Shown: positions 18,147 to 27,935, counted from the first letter of the stretch. The stretch: 64,000 nt of DNA from Amycolatopsis solani (GCF_033441515.1 NZ_JAWQJT010000001.1:2542001-2606000), one strand, 5' to 3'. Translations and numbers: made by a program. The notes: generated from the letters alone by a model not told the origin.

Positions 18147-18790
18147 TCACTGCCGTTCGTCGCGGTTGCTGGCTACCCCTGAGCGTTTCCGGCTTCGTCG
18201 GCGAAGTAGGGCAAGCACTGCTGTGCCCGAGTTACTGCCCGCACCGTCGAGCCACGCGAGAGGCATGCCGAAGACGGGGCCGCTCCCGAAGACCTGCGCC
18301 GCGACACAGAGCGTCAGGACAAGGATCGAGACGTTGCACGCCGCTCTGCGCGGCTCGTCGATGATACGGAGGATCAGGCCGATTACGGTGCGCGGATCGC
18401 CGGGAGGCTGCCCGCTCCGTCGTCATCGAAAGTCCTCGAACTCGCCTGGGTGCAAGCCCGCGGCCACCGCGGCGACCATCGCGCCCAGCAGTTCATTGGT
18501 CGCGATCCCTGCCGCTTGCACCGCGTCCTGCTGGGCAATCGCCGACCGCAGCACCTTTGTCGGTTGTGCTGAGTCCTGCTCGGAGGGCCAGGCCACCGTA
18601 AGGTCCCGGATGTTGGCGTGGGATACCGTGGCCGATGCCGGAACCGACATGGCGGACAGCAGGACCGAGAGCAGTAGTGCGCGATCGCCGGACTGCTCCC
18701 TGGGCTGCACGATCTGCAGGACCTGCGCCACGGCCATCGTGATCAGCTCACTGTCGGTCAGCTCCGGTCGTCGGCCACGGCCCGCCTAGG
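18147..18790 (-). pseudogene. Decayed coding remnant with an IS982-like transposase start
   Basis: On the minus strand one frame reads GRRPELTDSELITMAVAQVL, similar to the start of IS982-family transposases. It then runs into unrelated coding-like sequence (LSVLLSAMSVPASATVSHAN to GEFEDFR) ending at a TGA at 18423-18425. The same frame continues past that TGA for 91 codons (VSILVLTLCVAAQVFGSGPV, then GMPLAWLDG) to a TGA at 18147. The continuation has strong coding bias and a membrane-like segment. A TAG lies just upstream of the IS-like start. Best read as a degraded insertion and gene remnants; the 104-residue upper part could be a short gene. Confidence 0.4.
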
Positions 18791-19268
18791 GCGCCGCCGA
18801 CTTGTCGCCGCCTGAGGCAGGGCGAGACGCCCGCCAGGCGGGAAGCGTCGTCACGACCGGAGACCTCCGTCTCCGGAACGACCTTCCAATCCGATGTCGA
18901 TCAGCCGGTCGGCTGGAATGTGCCGGATAGCGGCGCGAGGGTGGTACACCACTGCGCACTGGTATGGCGTCGATCAGTCGCAGGAAACTTCCGCCACGAT
19001 GGGCAGCTGTCGATCGGGTACTACAGGACGTCGCGGTTGATGATATCGCTCTCGGCGAGCTGTCGGTCGAGGCCGAGCGACGGTGCGGACGGGTACGGCG
19101 CCGCACCCGCAGGACCTGGACGTTCCTCCTTCCTCGCCACGCTGCTCGGTGAGGTGAACACCGTCGAAGTGCAAGCTAATCTGGCTGGCGTCGTGCTCGG
19201 CCGTGATCGTGCAGGTGCTGGCTGTTGCTTCTGTCGCGCATCGGACCTCAGGCGGGGAAGATGGATGA
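18791..19268. other. Intergenic region without a recognisable gene
   Basis: 478 bases between the decayed IS/gene remnant and the NucS-like nuclease gene. No frame has convincing length, start and composition. The last 60 bases must hold the promoter of the nuclease gene; a purine-rich GGCGGGGAAG lies just before its GTG. Confidence 0.5.
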
Positions 19269-20408
19269 GTGGCCCGCAAAGTCCTGGTGAAACAGTCGAA
19301 CGGTGAGCCTTTCACCTTGAGTGAGACTCCCGCTCCCGACGAGCACCATCTGCAGGAGGTGCTGAAACATCATCCTGAACTGCTGCCCCTTGATGACCTG
19401 GGACTCAGCGGCCCGTTGCTGATCGTGGGCCGAGAAACCCGGCTTGCGTCTGGCAGCGTCGACCTGGTCGGGCTCACATCGTCGGGGGAGGTCGTATTGG
19501 TCGAGTTCAAGACAGGGCCACAGAACCCCGACTTCCGTGCGGCGCTGGCCCAGCTCGTCGACTACGGCTCTGACCTGTGGGGTATGACCGTCGCCGACTT
19601 CGACAACGGGGTCGTCCAGCGCTATCTCACCAGCCAGCACTATCCAGTAGTCGATCATGGCAGTCGAACGCTGCAAGAGTTCGTAGCCCGAACTTGGTCG
19701 GGTGATGAATGCGACTGGGACGGGCTCGTTGACCGGCTGGCCGCTGTGCTGTCACTGGGGGACTTCCACTTTGTCGTGGCAGCACAACGGTTCACGCCAC
19801 AGATGACCACTAGTCTGGACTACCTCAACACTGTCGCGCAGGTCGGCCGCTACCACTTGGTGCAGATGGTGCAGCTGACCGGAGCCGAGGTCACCGCCTA
19901 CTCAGCGCAGTTGGTGGCTGGGCCGGCACAACGCGGCCGCAGCACCTCCGTGTCCAAGGTCAACGAGGCCGAGTTCCTCGCAGCCATCGACGATGACACG
20001 TACCGGGACGCGCTGGTAGATCTTCTTGCCGCTTGCCGCGCTCTGGATCTGACCTTGGCGTGGGGCGCGAGAGGCACGTCTATCAGGATGGTCACACCTG
20101 ACCGACCCGAGCCGATATCTGTGGGATGGCTGCTACCTGATGGATACCACTGGCAAGGGCTCAAGTACGTGAGCCTCGGATATGACACGAGTACGGCGAC
20201 GCAGACTCCCTCGGTCTTCGACGCGCTGGAGTCATATACAGCTGAGTTGGCGCGCATTCCAGGCGGCGAGCCGGCGAAGGCCAAATCGCTCAAGGCGTGG
20301 ACCCGGAAGCCCGGCTCGGTCCCTGCCGCGATGCCGGCGATTGTCGAGGTTCTGGAGTCCCTGGTGCAACACGCCTCAGGTGAACCTGGGGACTCATCTG
20401 GCGAGTGA
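19269..20408 (+). CDS. NucS/DUF91-like PD-(D/E)XK nuclease
   Basis: 379 residues from GTG 19269. The nuclease core is near the N-terminus: GRETRLASGSVDLVGL with Asp65, then VVLVEFKTG with Glu79 and Lys81, then a conserved QLVDYGSDLW about 15 residues on. This order (arginine-rich lead, VDLV, ExK, Q-Y helix) is that of NucS and DUF91-type endonucleases. The remaining 270 residues contain no domain I can name. It stands alone inside the defence island, with unannotatable DNA on both sides. A solitary defence nuclease or a repair-type endonuclease would both fit. Confidence 0.65.
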   Translation: MARKVLVKQSNGEPFTLSETPAPDEHHLQEVLKHHPELLPLDDLGLSGPLLIVGRETRLASGSVDLVGLTSSGEVVLVEFKTGPQNPDFRAALAQLVDYGSDLWGMTVADFDNGVVQRYLTSQHYPVVDHGSRTLQEFVARTWSGDECDWDGLVDRLAAVLSLGDFHFVVAAQRFTPQMTTSLDYLNTVAQVGRYHLVQMVQLTGAEVTAYSAQLVAGPAQRGRSTSVSKVNEAEFLAAIDDDTYRDALVDLLAACRALDLTLAWGARGTSIRMVTPDRPEPISVGWLLPDGYHWQGLKYVSLGYDTSTATQTPSVFDALESYTAELARIPGGEPAKAKSLKAWTRKPGSVPAAMPAIVEVLESLVQHASGEPGDSSGE

Positions 20409-21083
20409 CGAGACCTTATCGAAACAGGCAGACAGCCTGGACCACCAAGAACACCGACTAAATCGCGGAGGCCAGTGGCTGCCGCTGACCTGGTGCCCAG
20501 CCTGGCGTTCCTGCTCGCGCTGAGTCCGGCACCCTGCAGTTGCACGGTCTGGACGGAATCGCGGGGACGGGCCCGCATCGAACGGCTTCCATCCGGGCTG
20601 CGTCATACGCCCTTGGTGTGGCTGCGGCCTCCACCAGAGGCGACTTGGCGAGCCAGGCCTCGCGCTGCGCGGTGGCCGTCGCATGCGTCGAGCGGTGCTT
20701 CACGCGTTGATCGACGACGGTCGGCTGCAGCGGTGCTACGCGAACTCATCGGCAAGACACGACCAGGGTGCACAACCACGCGAGTGTGATCTACGCCATA
20801 TTGTGCCAGGCGTGCGCTTGGCCTGCTCCGGCCTTCCGATCGTTGGCACGAGATCGGAGCCAGCGGTTATTGGCTTAGGAAGTCGCGCAGTACTACTGCG
20901 CACATGGCGCGATGCGGGACGCTCGTCCCTGGATGACCGCTCGACATGGGTCCACTGCTGCTAAAGTACGTGCAAGACGCACTCCTCCGGCAAGCCTGGG
21001 CTCGCAAGACTCACTTCGGCGGGGTGTCGAGATAATGCGCACTGGCACTGCGCAAGACCCAGGTGAAGTCAGGGGGAGATCAA
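20409..21083. other. Intergenic region with one palindrome
   Basis: 675 bases with several overlapping short frames but none with convincing composition. A 17-bp palindrome (GCGCAGTA C TACTGCGC, 20885-20901) stands about 180 bases before the tiny membrane-protein gene and may be an operator. The end of the region supplies the strong ribosome site of that gene. Confidence 0.5.
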
Positions 21084-21197
21084 ATGAAGGCGTTCTTCGA
21101 GCTGCTCGGCAAGGCGATGCAGAGCAATGGCACGACGCTGCGGCTGTGTTTGCTGATGCTCGTGGCCGCGTTGGCGTACCTCATCAGCCGGCTCTAG
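21084..21197 (+). CDS. 37-residue single-pass membrane peptide
   Basis: Starts MKAFFELLGKAMQSNGTTLR, continues with LCLLMLVAALAYLISRL and stops. A short amphipathic N-terminus is followed by one hydrophobic helix of about 15 residues. The ribosome site AGGGGGAG with 5-base spacing is excellent. The stop is 37 bases before the HsdM-specificity fusion, which has its own strong ribosome site, so both sit in one transcript. Small membrane peptides beside defence genes can be toxins or sensors; that role here is inference only. Confidence 0.7.
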   Translation: MKAFFELLGKAMQSNGTTLRLCLLMLVAALAYLISRL

Positions 21198-21234
21198 CGG
21201 GCCGGGCGGAACCAGGACACTCAGGGGAGTGAAG

Positions 21235-23328
21235 ATGACGGAAACTCGCGCCGCGGACGTCGCCGATCGGCTTTGGCGAGCGTATGCGCCCTTCCGGCGG
21301 GGCCGGGACTCGGCTGGCGATCTGGCTTCGATGTTCGCCCTGCTGGTCCTCGCCCGGTTCGTCGAGTCGAGGCGGGATTCGGCAGACGACTTCGTCAAGC
21401 AGTGGAAGCGGGCAGTCGCCGAGGCGGAGACCCGGATCTCGCCGGTGATGGGGCTGCGTGCGGCCCTGTCGAGCGCCGCCCGGCAGCCCGGCTTCCCGCT
21501 GCCGGATGTGCGCGCGTTTGAGTTCATGAACCGTTACGAACAGCCGGACGACGTGCCGTGGACAGCCGCTTTTCTCCTCGCGCTGGTGCAGCGGCCGACC
21601 CCGGCGGAGGTGGGGGCGGCGGACGTCGCCGCGCTGCTGCTCGATCGTCACCTCCAGGAGAGCACCGTCACCGCGGGCGAGTTCCCGGTGCCGCCCGCGG
21701 TAGCGCGCGTGCTGGTCGGCTTGACGGCTCCCGGGCCCGGAGATCGCGTTCTGGATCCGGCCTGCGGGTCCGGTGGTCTGCTCGCCGCCGCGGTGGCGCA
21801 GATCGCGGAGCACAGCCGCGTCGACGGAGCTTTCCTCGAGGCGTACACGACCGATCACGCCAATGCGGACCTGGCGATGGCGAACTTGGCCGTCCACGGC
21901 GTCGATCGGCCCGTCGTCCGCGGCTCGGACCTGGTATCGCTGTTCAACCGCCACGACACGCCCGAGGTCGACGTGGTGATCAGCAACCCGCCGTTCAACC
22001 GGCGCATCGAGAACGTCGAAAAGATCGACCCTGCGCACTTGCGCTTCGGCACGCCACCGGCGTCCAATGCGAACTTCGCCTGGCTCCAGTTCGCGGTGAA
22101 CCGGTTGAGCCCAGGTGGCATCGCCGCGATGATCATGCCGCCGGCCGCCGCCTGGTCCGGCGGTGGCGAAGCGGACATCAGGCGGAAGATGATCGAGGAA
22201 GACGGTGGGGTGGTGCTCGCTGTCATCGCCTTACCGCCGAACCTCTTCGCGCACACCGCCGTCCCCGTGCACGTCTGGGTGCTCGCCCGCGACAAGGCAC
22301 ACCACTTGCCACCCGGCGGGACGGACTCCGTCCTCTTCGTCGACGCCGGTCGGCTGGGCAGGCAGGCGCCGCGCCGGCCACGCATCCTGACTGCGGACGA
22401 CGTGGAGCGCATCGCCGTCCGGCTGCGGGAGTGGCTGAGGTCCCCCGGCACGGATTCCGACGAGGCGGGTTTTTCTCGCTCGGTGAAGCACGAGGAGATC
22501 CTCGAGAACGACGGAAGTCTCGACCCCAGGCTGTATGTCAACGTCGAGCGAGAACGACCGGCAGCGGCACCGGACCTCACCCGCGCACTCGAAAAGCTCG
22601 ACCACCACGTGAAAGAAACGGCGTCCTCGAGCGCAGAGCTGGCGGAAAGCTTGGCCAGGTACGAACGGCTGACCCGCAACGAGACCACCCTTTCACGCCC
22701 GACGCTCGGCGCCATCGCGGCGGATCTGCTTGTCGCCGGCCCTTCCGGCAGCCACATCCGCGCCGAGGACTACCTGGACGCGCCGGGCGTTCCCGTGGTC
22801 ATGCCCAAGGATCTGACGGACGATGGATTCGACGCCACGGGAATCCGGCAGATCACCGAAGACCACGCCCGCGGGCTGGACCGCTTCCGCCTCCGCCGAG
22901 GCGACGTCGTGCTGGCACGCCGTGGCGAGCTGGGCCGTTGCGCGGTGGTTCGTGAGGAGCAGGACGGCTGGGTGTGCGGTACGGGCTGTTTCGTCCTCCG
23001 GCCCACCGACGGACTGGACGCCGACTACTTCGCGGCCTATCTGCGGGGTGCGGAGGCGCGCGACTGGCTCAGCGCCCATTCGACCGGGAGTACGGGGATG
23101 AAGACGATCTCGCTCGCCGCGTTGCGCAAACTGCCGGTGCCGCTCCCTGACCTCGGGACGCAGCAAGCGATCGCCGCCATGATGGCCCGGCTGGATCACC
23201 ACAAGCGGCTGCTGCGCGAGCAGCTCGACCTGACGCAAGCGATCCGCCGCGATGCGCTGAACTGGCGCCCGGCGTGCCCACCGGATGAGGCGGATCCCCT
23301 GGCTCACCGGCCGGTTCCGGCCACGTGA
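21235..23328 (+). CDS. N6-adenine DNA methylase fused to a type I specificity domain
   Basis: 697 residues from ATG 21235 (AGGGGAG upstream). An N-terminal helical domain of HsdM type precedes SAM motif I DPACGSGG (about 174-181) and catalytic NPPF (251-254). From about residue 480 a single target-recognition domain follows ([40 protein letters not shown]), ending with the usual coiled segment ([20 protein letters not shown]). One-chain HsdM-S proteins usually work as a homodimer on a palindromic bipartite site. No restriction subunit lies nearby, so it is an orphan methylase or the modification half of a system using a nearby nuclease. Confidence 0.85.
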   Translation: MTETRAADVADRLWRAYAPFRRGRDSAGDLASMFALLVLARFVESRRDSADDFVKQWKRAVAEAETRISPVMGLRAALSSAARQPGFPLPDVRAFEFMNRYEQPDDVPWTAAFLLALVQRPTPAEVGAADVAALLLDRHLQESTVTAGEFPVPPAVARVLVGLTAPGPGDRVLDPACGSGGLLAAAVAQIAEHSRVDGAFLEAYTTDHANADLAMANLAVHGVDRPVVRGSDLVSLFNRHDTPEVDVVISNPPFNRRIENVEKIDPAHLRFGTPPASNANFAWLQFAVNRLSPGGIAAMIMPPAAAWSGGGEADIRRKMIEEDGGVVLAVIALPPNLFAHTAVPVHVWVLARDKAHHLPPGGTDSVLFVDAGRLGRQAPRRPRILTADDVERIAVRLREWLRSPGTDSDEAGFSRSVKHEEILENDGSLDPRLYVNVERERPAAAPDLTRALEKLDHHVKETASSSAELAESLARYERLTRNETTLSRPTLGAIAADLLVAGPSGSHIRAEDYLDAPGVPVVMPKDLTDDGFDATGIRQITEDHARGLDRFRLRRGDVVLARRGELGRCAVVREEQDGWVCGTGCFVLRPTDGLDADYFAAYLRGAEARDWLSAHSTGSTGMKTISLAALRKLPVPLPDLGTQQAIAAMMARLDHHKRLLREQLDLTQAIRRDALNWRPACPPDEADPLAHRPVPAT

Positions 23329-23449
23329 CCGGCAGCTCGTGGACGCAGTAGATGTTCATGTCCGTGCGCAGCTTCACCTCCTCGGCCGGGACAGCCAGCG
23401 CAAGGGCCGGGAAGCGGCGCAGCGGGCCTTCGAAGCCGGCGCGCATCTC
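23321..23449 (-). pseudogene. Cytochrome P450 C-terminal fragment
   Basis: The minus strand encodes [20 protein letters not shown] followed by VHELPVTW, the last 43 residues typical of actinomycete P450 enzymes. No heme-cysteine motif or earlier P450 sequence is seen upstream in any frame, so only the 3' end survives. Its terminal bases overlap the end of the methylase gene on the other strand. It is not a copy of the intact P450 at 26712-27935, whose C-terminus differs. Confidence 0.6.
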
Positions 23450-24042
23450 GGTACGGCCAGTTGCTGGCCGGTCTTCAGCAGGTCGTCGAGCAGTGCGGCG
23501 GCCGCCGCCCGTCATTCGGGGTAGGCCGGCCGCGCCCTCGTACTGATCGGCTGCTGATCGACGTAGTCCAGGCTGGCAGGGTCGGGTTCCCGATCGGAGA
23601 GGCTGTCTTCGAGGACGCTCACGGTCCCCGGGTTTCGACGACGTCCGCGTGCCAGGGACGGGCGGTGTGGAGTTAGCTGCCCTGCTGTGCTGGCACGGCT
23701 TCTTGCAGAGACGATCCGAACGTCATTCCGGACGCGTCGCGGAAGAACGCGGCGGGACCAGCACCGACCTGCCGCCGCACAGAGCTACTGTGGTGGATAT
23801 TCGCAGGTCGTGAGGGATGGCAGTCCGTGTGGATGTTGTCCGAGCCTGGTCGGGGGCACCAAACACGCTGGTCAGAGGCTTGATGTGGCCGCGATGTCGA
23901 TCAATCTCCTCGCCTCGCGCCTCCCGTGGCGAAGCGGTGTCCCGCCGTGGTGGTCTGCAAGACAATGACTCGAGTGTGAAACATTCAGTCCGGCTCAGCG
24001 ATATTGAACAGCACTGAGATCGCTGAGGTCGGAGGCACATCG
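23450..24042. other. Intergenic region before the coiled-coil/GIY-YIG module
   Basis: About 590 bases with no gene I can support. Short coding-looking scraps in several frames suggest decayed genes, including the P450 remnant at its left edge. The last 100 bases become less GC-rich and should carry the promoter of the next gene. Confidence 0.45.
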
Positions 24043-25311
24043 ATGGGGCGTCGCCGAGGGTTCTTCGCCGAAATGCAGTACCAGGCTGCCAAGGCGCAGA
24101 AGGAGCGAGCGCGTCAAGCGGCCACCGCCGAGCGCGAGCGTGTACGGCTGGAGAAAGAGATGCACCGCGCTGTCGCGGCTGCGGCCGCGGCGCGGGAGCG
24201 GATGGCGCGCGCTGACGCGCAGGCGGCTGTCCAGGCGGAACGTGAGGCCAAGCGTCTCCACGTCGAGGCCCAGCAAATGCGAGTCGAGTCGCTCAACGCG
24301 GACTTGCGGGAAGAACTGGCGGCCATCGACGGGGTACTCGAGTCGACGTTGGCTGTCGACGACTACGTCGACCTGGAGAAGCTGCGTCGCGTCGCTCAGC
24401 ACCCGCCCTTCGAATCGGCCTACTTGGTGCCGGTGCCCCCGCCTGTGCCGATCGTGGCTCCGCCCGAGCCGATCTTCCGGCCGCCGGCGCCTCCTGCCGG
24501 ACTTTCGGCGGTCTTCGCCAAGAAGAAACACGCGGTGGCCGTGGCAGTCGCGAAGGGCCAGTTCGAGCAGGCTCATGCCACGTGGCGGGCGTTCGTCGCG
24601 CAGATTCCCCAGCAGCAACGGATCGCAGCCGAGCAGCACCAAGCTGCCGAGGGCGAGCGGTTGCGGCGATTGGCCGGTGACCGAAAGCGCTACGACGCGG
24701 AGTGCGATGAACGCCAGCGGGTGGTCGACGACGAGAACCGGCGGCTCGACGATCTGATCAACCGGCTTGCCGCGAGCGAAGCCGAGGCAGTCGAGGAATA
24801 CGTCGGGATCGTTTTCGGCAACTCGATCTACCCGGAAGTGGTCGCCGCCAACAGCGACATCGAGTTCTCCTTCAGTCCGGAGTTCCGCGAGCTGTCGATC
24901 ACTCTCGTCTTCCCGCCGCCCGAGGCCATCCCGACGACCAAGTCCTTCCGATACGTGCGCGCGAGCGACGAGATCGCGGAAACCAAGCTGGCGCAGCGGG
25001 AATCCACGGTCAGGTACGCCGATCTGATCAACAACATGACGTTGCGAACCGTCCACGAGGTCTGGGAATCGGACCGCGGCGGCAAGATCGACAGCATTTC
25101 GCTGGTCGGCGGGGTGAACCACGTCGATCCCGCCGTGGGCAAGGACGTGTTCGTCCGGCTGATCGCCTTGGCGGTCGACCGTGCGGACTTCCTGGAGATC
25201 GACCTGTCGCGGATCACACCGTCAGAGACGTTGAAACACCTTCGTGCTGTGGTGTCCAAAGCGCCCCATCGCTTGACGCCGATCGACGACAAGAAGGGTG
25301 TTCGGGGATGA
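24043..25311 (+). CDS. Coiled-coil protein resembling the N-terminal half of Mrr-type restriction proteins
   Basis: 422 residues from ATG 24043 (GGAGG 7 bases upstream). It begins MGRRRGFFAEMQYQAAKAQ and runs into about 80 residues of charged coiled coil. A proline-rich linker (residues 130-165) and a second coil follow. The C-terminal domain has FRYVRASDEIAET, NNMTLRTVHEVWESDRGGKI and SLVGGVNHVDPA. From memory of the family, this layout precedes an Mrr nuclease domain in longer actinomycete restriction proteins. Here the chain ends where that nuclease would begin. The next gene, 25 bases on, encodes a different nuclease, so the pair probably forms one system. Confidence 0.65.
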   Translation: MGRRRGFFAEMQYQAAKAQKERARQAATAERERVRLEKEMHRAVAAAAAARERMARADAQAAVQAEREAKRLHVEAQQMRVESLNADLREELAAIDGVLESTLAVDDYVDLEKLRRVAQHPPFESAYLVPVPPPVPIVAPPEPIFRPPAPPAGLSAVFAKKKHAVAVAVAKGQFEQAHATWRAFVAQIPQQQRIAAEQHQAAEGERLRRLAGDRKRYDAECDERQRVVDDENRRLDDLINRLAASEAEAVEEYVGIVFGNSIYPEVVAANSDIEFSFSPEFRELSITLVFPPPEAIPTTKSFRYVRASDEIAETKLAQRESTVRYADLINNMTLRTVHEVWESDRGGKIDSISLVGGVNHVDPAVGKDVFVRLIALAVDRADFLEIDLSRITPSETLKHLRAVVSKAPHRLTPIDDKKGVRG

Positions 25312-25336
25312 CATCCGCCGACGAGGGGAGCGCTCG

Positions 25337-26695
25337 GTGAACGGGCTCCGATTCGCTCCGCCGCCGGGGTGGCCGCCCCCGGAGCCGGGCTGGGTACCGC
25401 CGCCGGGCTGGCAGCCGCACCCGTCCTGGCCGCCCGCACCGCCGGGCTGGCAATTCTGGGTTGCCGAAGTGCCGGCACGCCAAGAGGAGCCGGAGACTTC
25501 GGGCTCTTCCTGGGAGGAGCTCGCGCCCGTAACGGGAACACTCGCGCCAGATCGCCACGACGCACAGTTCGACATCGACGAGCAAGACGAACTTCGAGCC
25601 TCGGTCGAGCAGGAGCTGCAGGCCCTTCGCGAGCAAGTCGACCAGGCGAGGAGTGAGCTTGTCGAACTCGATGATGCGGCCTTGCTGCAACAGGTCGGCA
25701 TCTACGAGTACCACCACCCGCTCGAGAACGCTGTGCAGTACAAGGAAGCGCTGACCACGATCCGCCAGCAGGTGAAGGACTTCGTCAAGAACGGCACCGC
25801 CATCCTTGCGGCCGAACGGTTCGCGTACAACAACTCTCTGGCGCAAGGGCGGAAGATGACCGCCGACTTCTCGAAGTTGATGCTCCGGGCGTACAACGCC
25901 GAGGCCGACAACTGCGTGCGGTCGGTGCGCGCCGGCACGGTGGCTTCGGCGAAGCAGCGTCTCGAGAGATCGGTCGAATCCATCGCGAAGCTCGGAAAAA
26001 TGATGGAAATGCGCGTTTCGCAGGAGTACCACGAGCTTCGCCTGCGTGAGATAGAGCTGACTGGGGACTACCAGTTCAAGCTGCAGGAGGAACGCGAAGC
26101 AGCCCGTGCCGAGCGCGAGCTTCTGCGTGAGGAGAAACGCGCTGAAGCGGAACTGCAGGCCGAACGCGAGCGCTTGGAGAAAGAACGCGACCACTACACC
26201 AATGCACTGGCGAGACTCTCGGAGCAAGGCAAGCACGACGAGGCCGGCGAGCTGCGTGAACGGCTGTCCGCCATCGAGTCGGCGATCACGCAGAACGACT
26301 ACCGCATCGCCAACATCCGGGCCGGCTACGTGTACGTCATCAGCAACATCGGTGCTTTCGGCGAGAACGTGGTGAAGATCGGGATGACCCGGCGCCGCGA
26401 GCCCAAGGACCGCATCCTCGAACTGGGCGACGCGTCGGTGCCGTTCCCCTTCGACACCCACCTGTTGTACTTCTCGAAGGATGCTGTCGCGCTCGAGAAC
26501 GAGCTGCACACGATGTTCGCCGACCGGCGGCTGAACCGGGTGAACCTGCGTCGCGAGTTCTTCTTCATCACGCCACAGGAAGTCCGCGCGGCACTGGCCG
26601 AGAAGCTGGGCAACGTACTCGAGTTCAACGACAACCCCGAAGCTTCGCAGTACTTCCAAAGCCGCTCGACGTGGCCTGAGTCCAGTCGGCGATAG
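25337..26695 (+). CDS. DUF4041 protein with T5orf172-type GIY-YIG nuclease domain
   Basis: 452 residues from GTG 25337 (GAGGGGAG 6 bases upstream). The N-terminus is a proline/tryptophan-rich motif (PPPGWPPPEPGWVPPPGW) seen in assorted actinomycete proteins. The DUF4041 helical region with LLQQVGIYEYHHPLENAVQY follows, then a long coiled coil. A C-terminal T5orf172 domain of the GIY-YIG superfamily has GYVYVISNIG, VVKIGMTRRR and ALENELHTMF. GIY-YIG enzymes cut DNA with one metal ion; DUF4041/T5orf172 proteins are common in phages and defence loci. Co-transcribed with the coiled-coil partner and convergent with the P450 gene 16 bases away. Confidence 0.8.
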   Translation: MNGLRFAPPPGWPPPEPGWVPPPGWQPHPSWPPAPPGWQFWVAEVPARQEEPETSGSSWEELAPVTGTLAPDRHDAQFDIDEQDELRASVEQELQALREQVDQARSELVELDDAALLQQVGIYEYHHPLENAVQYKEALTTIRQQVKDFVKNGTAILAAERFAYNNSLAQGRKMTADFSKLMLRAYNAEADNCVRSVRAGTVASAKQRLERSVESIAKLGKMMEMRVSQEYHELRLREIELTGDYQFKLQEEREAARAERELLREEKRAEAELQAERERLEKERDHYTNALARLSEQGKHDEAGELRERLSAIESAITQNDYRIANIRAGYVYVISNIGAFGENVVKIGMTRRREPKDRILELGDASVPFPFDTHLLYFSKDAVALENELHTMFADRRLNRVNLRREFFFITPQEVRAALAEKLGNVLEFNDNPEASQYFQSRSTWPESSRR

Positions 26696-26711
26696 CGCAA
26701 CGTCGACGGCA

Positions 26712-27935
26712 TCAACCGGCCTGGACGGTCACCGGGAACTTCGCCGGCCCCCGCAAGTTGATCCGGCCGTTCCACTCCACCTCGCCGGCGAATCCCAGGT
26801 CCGGGAACCGCTCCACCAGACGGCTGATCGCCACCTGCCCCTCCAACCGCGCCAACGCCGCACCCAAACAGTGGTGTGGCCCAGCCCCGAACGACACCTG
26901 ATGACGCGCCTCCGGCCGGTCCAACCGCAACCGCGAAGCGTCCGCACCGAAGAACCGCTCGTCCCGGTTAGCCGAAGCCAAACAGGCCAGCACGAAAGTC
27001 CCCGCCGGGATCTCCTTCCCCGCCAACGAATACGGCGAAGTCGTGATCCGTCGCGTCTGCTGCACCGGCGAGTCGTACCGCAGGAACTCCTCCACCGCGT
27101 TCGCAGCCAACTCCGGCTGGGAACGCAACAGTGCCAGCTGATCCGGGTTTCGCAGCAACGCGTTCACCCCGTTGGCGATCAGGTTTACCGTCGTCTCGTG
27201 ACCGGCCACGTACAGCAGCACCACCTGGGCCACCAGCTCGTCCCCGTCCAGGACCTGGCCGTCGTGCTCCGCCGCGATCAACGCCGTCAGCAAATCGTCG
27301 GCCGGGTGGTCGCGCTTCCAGTCGATCACCGAACGGGTGATCGCCGAGAGCTCCGCGTCCGCCGATGCGATGGCCTGGGCTGTCTCCTCGTCCGCCACGA
27401 TCTCCAGGGAGCGCACCAGGGTTCCGCTCAGCTCGCGGATGCGTGCGTGGTCCGTCGGGGGCATGCCGAGCATCGTCGAAATCACCGCGAACGGCAGGGG
27501 GAACGCCAGTTCCTCCACCAAGTCCGACGTGCCCTTCTCCGCCATTCGCGCCAAAGCCGCATCGACGAGCGAGACGATCTGCGGTTCCAGGGCCGCGACC
27601 GCTCGGCGGGTGAACACCTTCGTCACCAGGGAACGCAGGCGGGTGTGGTCGGGCGGGTCGCGGTCGAGCATCGACAGGTTCAGCGCGCCCGGGTCGCCGT
27701 CCGTCGTCAGTGCTGCCTGCTGGTCGAGGAGGGGGCCCGCGGCCAGGTTGCGGACCTCCACCGACAGTCCCGCGCGCAGCAGGGCCGAGACGTCTTCGTA
27801 GCGCGAGACGAACCAGAAACCCAGTGGGTGGCTCTGCACCGGGTCCTCGTCGCGCAACACCTTGTACTGCGCGTACGGGTCTTCGAAGAAGCCGGGCTGG
27901 AACGGGTTGAAGAGCAGCTCGTCGGTGTTCGTCAT
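26712..27935 (-). CDS. Cytochrome P450
   Basis: 407 residues, normal for a soluble bacterial P450. The I-helix oxygen-binding motif is AGHETT, the K-helix ExxR is in EEFLRY, and the heme loop is FGAGPHHCLGAALAR with the axial cysteine. It starts at ATG 27935 with GGTGGGGG upstream; a TTG two codons earlier is less likely. It needs external ferredoxin and reductase, neither of which is nearby. It is divergent from a TetR regulator with a palindrome in between, so it is probably induced by the TetR ligand. Substrate unknown; a xenobiotic or specialised metabolite is plausible. Confidence 0.95.
   Translation of the reverse strand: MTNTDELLFNPFQPGFFEDPYAQYKVLRDEDPVQSHPLGFWFVSRYEDVSALLRAGLSVEVRNLAAGPLLDQQAALTTDGDPGALNLSMLDRDPPDHTRLRSLVTKVFTRRAVAALEPQIVSLVDAALARMAEKGTSDLVEELAFPLPFAVISTMLGMPPTDHARIRELSGTLVRSLEIVADEETAQAIASADAELSAITRSVIDWKRDHPADDLLTALIAAEHDGQVLDGDELVAQVVLLYVAGHETTVNLIANGVNALLRNPDQLALLRSQPELAANAVEEFLRYDSPVQQTRRITTSPYSLAGKEIPAGTFVLACLASANRDERFFGADASRLRLDRPEARHQVSFGAGPHHCLGAALARLEGQVAISRLVERFPDLGFAGEVEWNGRINLRGPAKFPVTVQAG

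Noticed and set aside
18073..18789. 238-codon plus-strand open frame
   Set aside because: Serine/arginine-rich composition typical of antisense frames; the minus strand shows the better coding signal and transposase similarity.
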